This document shows, piece by piece, positions 60,919 to 64,000 of a stretch of 64,000 nt of DNA. The translations under genes and the position numbers were made by a program. How positions within the stretch are numbered: the first letter of the stretch is position 1; each line of letters opens with the position of its first letter. The notes under the pieces were generated by a model. It worked only from the letters and a program-made list of their open reading frames with translations, ran no database searches and had not been told where the DNA came from. Source of the DNA: Azospirillaceae bacterium (GTDB taxonomy: Bacteria > Pseudomonadota > Alphaproteobacteria > Azospirillales > Azospirillaceae); assembly GCA_031291675.1 (NCBI GenBank), contig JARLIO010000075.1, positions 20,224 through 84,223 on the forward strand, given 5' to 3'.

Positions 60919-62916
60919 CTACTCCAGACGCTGCAACAGGGCGATCTCGTCGTCGAGGGTGCCCAGTGACGACAAGCCTTGCGCGACGGTGCTGTTGAGC
61001 GCGGCCAAGGTCTGCTCAATCGCCGTCGAATGGCCAAGAATGGTTTCCATCTGGCTGCCGGTCTCGTCGAACCGTCCCTGGGCCGCGGCGAAGCGATCCT
61101 GCGCCCCCTTGATGATCACCCCGAGGGCTGCCACGGCCTGCTCCATTCCGGCGATCGCGCTTTGGGTGCGGGCCAGCGACGCTTTGGTGTCGTTGGCAAG
61201 CTTCTTGACCTCGTTGGCAACCACAGCGAATCCCCGCCCCGCTTCGCCCGCGCGCGCGGCCTCGATCGTCGCGTTGAGGGCCAGAAGGTTGGTTTGCCCC
61301 GCGATCACATCGATGATCTTGAGGATATTGCGAAGTCCCGCGGTGTAATTCCCGAGAGACGAGAACCCGTTCGACAGCGCGTCGGCGTCAAGCGCTTCGC
61401 TTACCGTCGCATTTTCCTGGATTTTCCGTTGAATGGTCTCCGTTGCGAGACGAAGATCCGTGATCTGCGCCACGATGTTGCCGATCTTGTGGTTCAATTC
61501 GCTGCTGTCATGGAGATGATCGATCATGCGCCGAACCATCTCGGCCTGCAGCTTCTTGAGAATCTTCACTCTATTCAATTGGCAACGAACGAAATACGCG
61601 GCGAACTGAGCGTAATGGATCGGAAAATTGTCCATGACCTCATCATGGAAATCGTCTTTGCCGGCATCGAAGAACACCAGCGCGGTCAGGGTCTGATTGA
61701 TATTGATGCCGAAAAGCTCGCCGAATGTGGAGAACCCCGCGGCCGGGCAGCGCCAGGCACCGGACAGGCGCGCCAGCACCGGGTCATTGTTGAGACGGCG
61801 AAGAATACAGTCATTCAGGATGACCCCAATAGGGGTTGGCTTGTCCCGCAGAAACGCCGCGATGTCCCGTCGGGTCTGGTCGACAAAATCCGTGGCGCGC
61901 AGCAGCAGCAATTCGTCACCCGCATTGACGTCGCAAAAGAACGTGATCTTGTTGTTCTCGACATCGACGCCGGCTACGGACCGGACGAAGAGTTCGCCAT
62001 TCAATTCGATGCCAAAAGTATAACCGTGCAGCGCGGCTGCCACGCCCCGCGGTGGCACATCCAGCAGATCGGCCACGGCCTGCATGATCGGCAGGATCCG
62101 GGTGCGTTCGGGATTCAACACGCCCGCGACCGTTCGCCGCTCCGGATCGGCATCGGCGACCGTGATCGACTTTCCGGTCTTGGCGAAATTCTGGCTCTTG
62201 AAGGCGCCGAACCGTTTGCCGGGCGCCATTTTGAGAAAACTGATCACCGCGTGGTTTTCGATGATGTCGTGGCCATCGAAAATCCGCGTGTTCTTGAAAT
62301 CGAATTTGCCACCGGCCGATCCACCGATAAACAGACAGGGGAACCGGCCGGACTGGTAGACTGCCTCCATGAAGTCGTTTTCGCAGGCGGAAAGTCCGTC
62401 GACAAAGGTCAGGGCCACAGTGTCCTGCGCCTCAATGCGAAACGGCGGCGCAACCGACGACAACGACTTGAGCATGCGTTCGATGCGCTGATCGCGCGAC
62501 AGCGAGGGGTTCCCCTGCCGGATATCGTCGTTGTGCAGCGCAACCGCATGGGTGCTGACCTGGGCGATGAGATCAGGCGAAAAAGCCTGGACGACGACGG
62601 TTGACCAGCGTTTGCCGGTCGGCTTGTAGAGCGGCGTACCGCCTGCCGAACACAATTCTCCCGCCGTTGACACCGCGATCGAGACGCTGTTTTCGCTCAG
62701 TCGGCGCAAGGCTGCCGTCGTCACGGTGAAATCGACATGGGGCGAAACGAAGGCAATAACCAGCGATGCCGGCCTTCCAGCGAAGTGGACGTCGTCCCTG
62801 GAGAGATTGGACAATGTGGCATCGGTCTCAAACACGCGGATCGGCGGACATGGCGCGACGACAACGTTGCTTGCCGCTGCATCGACGGCTATTCGAGAAT
62901 TTCTTGTAGCAAACAT
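60919..62916 (-). CDS. Soluble FIST-domain chemoreceptor (MCP)
   Basis: 665 residues, no membrane helix. FIST_N about 45-245 ([48 protein letters not shown] ... [18 protein letters not shown]) and FIST_C about 265-400 ([28 protein letters not shown] ... [17 protein letters not shown]). The MCP signalling domain follows, about 480-660, with hairpin tip [42 protein letters not shown] is a proposed sensor of small ligands. A cytoplasmic receptor could report a metabolic or redox state to the flagellar system. ATG 62916 has GGAGG nine bases ahead; the upstream ATG abuts that site and is rejected. Confidence 0.93.
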   Translation of the reverse strand: MFATRNSRIAVDAAASNVVVAPCPPIRVFETDATLSNLSRDDVHFAGRPASLVIAFVSPHVDFTVTTAALRRLSENSVSIAVSTAGELCSAGGTPLYKPTGKRWSTVVVQAFSPDLIAQVSTHAVALHNDDIRQGNPSLSRDQRIERMLKSLSSVAPPFRIEAQDTVALTFVDGLSACENDFMEAVYQSGRFPCLFIGGSAGGKFDFKNTRIFDGHDIIENHAVISFLKMAPGKRFGAFKSQNFAKTGKSITVADADPERRTVAGVLNPERTRILPIMQAVADLLDVPPRGVAAALHGYTFGIELNGELFVRSVAGVDVENNKITFFCDVNAGDELLLLRATDFVDQTRRDIAAFLRDKPTPIGVILNDCILRRLNNDPVLARLSGAWRCPAAGFSTFGELFGININQTLTALVFFDAGKDDFHDEVMDNFPIHYAQFAAYFVRCQLNRVKILKKLQAEMVRRMIDHLHDSSELNHKIGNIVAQITDLRLATETIQRKIQENATVSEALDADALSNGFSSLGNYTAGLRNILKIIDVIAGQTNLLALNATIEAARAGEAGRGFAVVANEVKKLANDTKASLARTQSAIAGMEQAVAALGVIIKGAQDRFAAAQGRFDETGSQMETILGHSTAIEQTLAALNSTVAQGLSSLGTLDDEIALLQRLE

Positions 62917-63088
62917 GGCAACCATCCTCCGGACCGATCATGCAGCATATTTCTATCACATTTCCCATTAACTGGCAATTATTTACAAATAATAATCCAG
63001 CTTTATATACCAATAATACAGACGTCTGCAATATTATTTCCGCAACAACGCAATATATCTGCTGTCACACCTCCCAATTTTTCTTGTT

Positions 63089-63841
63089 TCATACGGCATG
63101 ATGGTGATGCGAATGCTCTCCCGTTATCGGTAAATTGATACGGTTTCGAGCATCTATTTGCTGATCGATCCAGGTGATCCAATCCCTGAGTCCGAGCCCG
63201 GACTTGGCGGATACCAGTGTGACGGCGGTTGAAGCCGACAACGCGCCAATCGAACGCCGTGCCCGGTCGGGATCGAAATCGCCGAGGTAAGGCAGGAGAT
63301 CGACTTTGGAAATCAGCACCTGATCGGCCAGCCGGAACATCACCGGATATTTCTCCGGCTTGTCATCCCCTTCGGCAACCGAAAGCAGGACCACGTTGAC
63401 ATGCTGGCCCAAGTCAAAACTTGCGGGGCAAACGAGATTTCCGACATTCTCGATGAACAGGACGTCGATTTGGCCAAGCGGCAGCGCATCCAGGACGCCA
63501 TGCACCATCGCGGCATCGAGATGACACGCCATCCCGGTCGTGATCTGCACGGCGGCAACGCCCTGACGGCGGATGCGCTCCGCATCATTCTCGGTTTCCA
63601 GATCCCCTTCGATCACGGCGATGCGCCAGCGTCCGGCGACGGCTCGGATCGTCGCCTCCAGCAGGCTGGTCTTGCCGCTTCCCGGTGCCGACATCAAATT
63701 GATGACCAGGACTCCGGCTTCGTTGAAATGCTGCCGGTTATGGGCGGCCAGACTATCGTTCCTGGCCAACAGATTCTCCATAACCCGGATCGTATTCGTC
63801 TCTGTTTCGTTTGTTACCGAACATCCACACGTCGTGCACAT
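63089..63841 (-). CDS. hypB: Hydrogenase nickel-incorporation GTPase HypB
   Basis: 250 residues. The N-terminal high-affinity nickel motif is MCTTCGCSV (CxxCxC). G domain: SAPGSGKTSLLE (P loop), IEGDLETENDAERI, IENVGNLVCPASFDLGQ (metal-linked switch region with Cys), SKVDLLPYL. A C-terminal His cluster (HSHHHH) is another nickel store. HypB with HypA delivers Ni to [NiFe] hydrogenase precursors. GAGGAA precedes ATG 63841. The 5' side is cut off from any hypA partner by an IS5-type element. Confidence 0.95.
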   Translation of the reverse strand: MCTTCGCSVTNETETNTIRVMENLLARNDSLAAHNRQHFNEAGVLVINLMSAPGSGKTSLLEATIRAVAGRWRIAVIEGDLETENDAERIRRQGVAAVQITTGMACHLDAAMVHGVLDALPLGQIDVLFIENVGNLVCPASFDLGQHVNVVLLSVAEGDDKPEKYPVMFRLADQVLISKVDLLPYLGDFDPDRARRSIGALSASTAVTLVSAKSGLGLRDWITWIDQQIDARNRINLPITGEHSHHHHAV

Positions 63842-63888
63842 GACAGGGTTCTTCCTCTTAGAGTCCGACTCTGAATCGGGTAGGTTGA

Positions 63889-64000
63889 TCAACCCCTTGC
63901 GATTCGTCGTGAAAGTAGCTTGACGCTGGCGATCATGACCCATGCGAGGGCACTTTCAATGGTTGCTTCGAAATCCTTGGCGAGGCGACGATTTCGGTTG
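63889..64000 (-). mobile_element. 3' end of an IS5-type transposase (cut by window edge)
   Basis: The last 37 codons read NRNRRLAKDFEATIESALAWVMIASVKLLSRRIARG and stop, the C-terminal signature (R-N-R-R-L-A-K-D-x-E ... A-x-x-R-L) of IS5-group DDE transposases. The element end should lie between the stop and hypB; GAGTCCGACTC at about 63861-63871 is a candidate terminal repeat. Its 5' part is outside the window. Confidence 0.8.

Overview
The window is GC-rich (apart from a few AT-rich patches) and densely coded. The gene content fits an alphaproteobacterium, most likely Rhodospirillales-like: a CHASE3 methyl-accepting chemotaxis protein, a cyclic beta-1,2-glucan synthase, XdhC/NifS-type molybdenum cofactor maturation, a CooA-like regulator and HypB. 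The taxonomic call is inference from gene content, since no rRNA or universal marker is present.

Layout. 0-4 kb: a DnaJ/CbpA-type co-chaperone, then a chimeric capsule-synthesis-like protein with an AT-rich N-terminal half and a GC-rich tail of about thirteen 28-residue coiled-coil repeats. 4.8-12.1 kb: a GST, a PepSY/cytochrome b561 pair divergent from a PepSY/response regulator/histidine kinase operon, a TolA/TonB-C-like protein, a TPR-fucosyltransferase-like fusion and a Spy-like periplasmic protein. 12.5-15 kb: a PqqD/transglutaminase-like pair resembling lasso-peptide B1/B2 without a cyclase, then a CHASE3 chemoreceptor. 15.9-19.6 kb: MarR, isochorismatase-like, AbrB-family and polytopic membrane proteins. 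19.8-27.2 kb: a sulfonate/organosulfur locus (ssuABC transporter, SsuD-like monooxygenase, and a divergent operon of flavin monooxygenase/acyl-CoA dehydrogenase-like protein, cysteine dioxygenase-like protein and a four-domain rhodanese).

27.3-55.1 kb is the most interesting part. It holds many small envelope and stress proteins: OmpA-type proteins, a glycine-zipper lipoprotein, CsbD, entericidin, DUF3309, DUF3096, SYLF/Ysc84, a triple-BON protein, a Spy/LTXXQ protein, a general-stress-like membrane protein, and a 2872-residue cyclic beta-1,2-glucan synthase. In their midst lies one giant protein fusing CheB, CheR, PAS, histidine kinase, two receiver domains and a FixJ/LuxR-type DNA-binding domain. 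By eye I found 13 copies of a promoter element (core GTAGTTTCCGA, each followed 26 or 27 bp later by a TAnnnT-type -10 hexamer and without a sigma70 -35 box). Every copy points at the start of one of these genes, and I saw none elsewhere in the window. The motif and its -54 to -39 position resemble FixJ sites, so I propose a local envelope-stress regulon driven by the fused sensor-regulator.

55.4-64 kb: MoaA, then an xdhC - histidine phosphatase - nifS operon (molybdenum hydroxylase cofactor maturation and sulfuration), a CooA-like CRP/FNR regulator, a soluble FIST-domain chemoreceptor, hydrogenase maturation GTPase HypB, and the 3' end of an IS5-type transposase directly upstream of hypB.

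Three copies (two near full-length, one partial) of a roughly 145 bp palindromic intergenic repeat are scattered at 9.9, 43.9 and 45.2 kb. No tRNA, rRNA or CRISPR array was seen.
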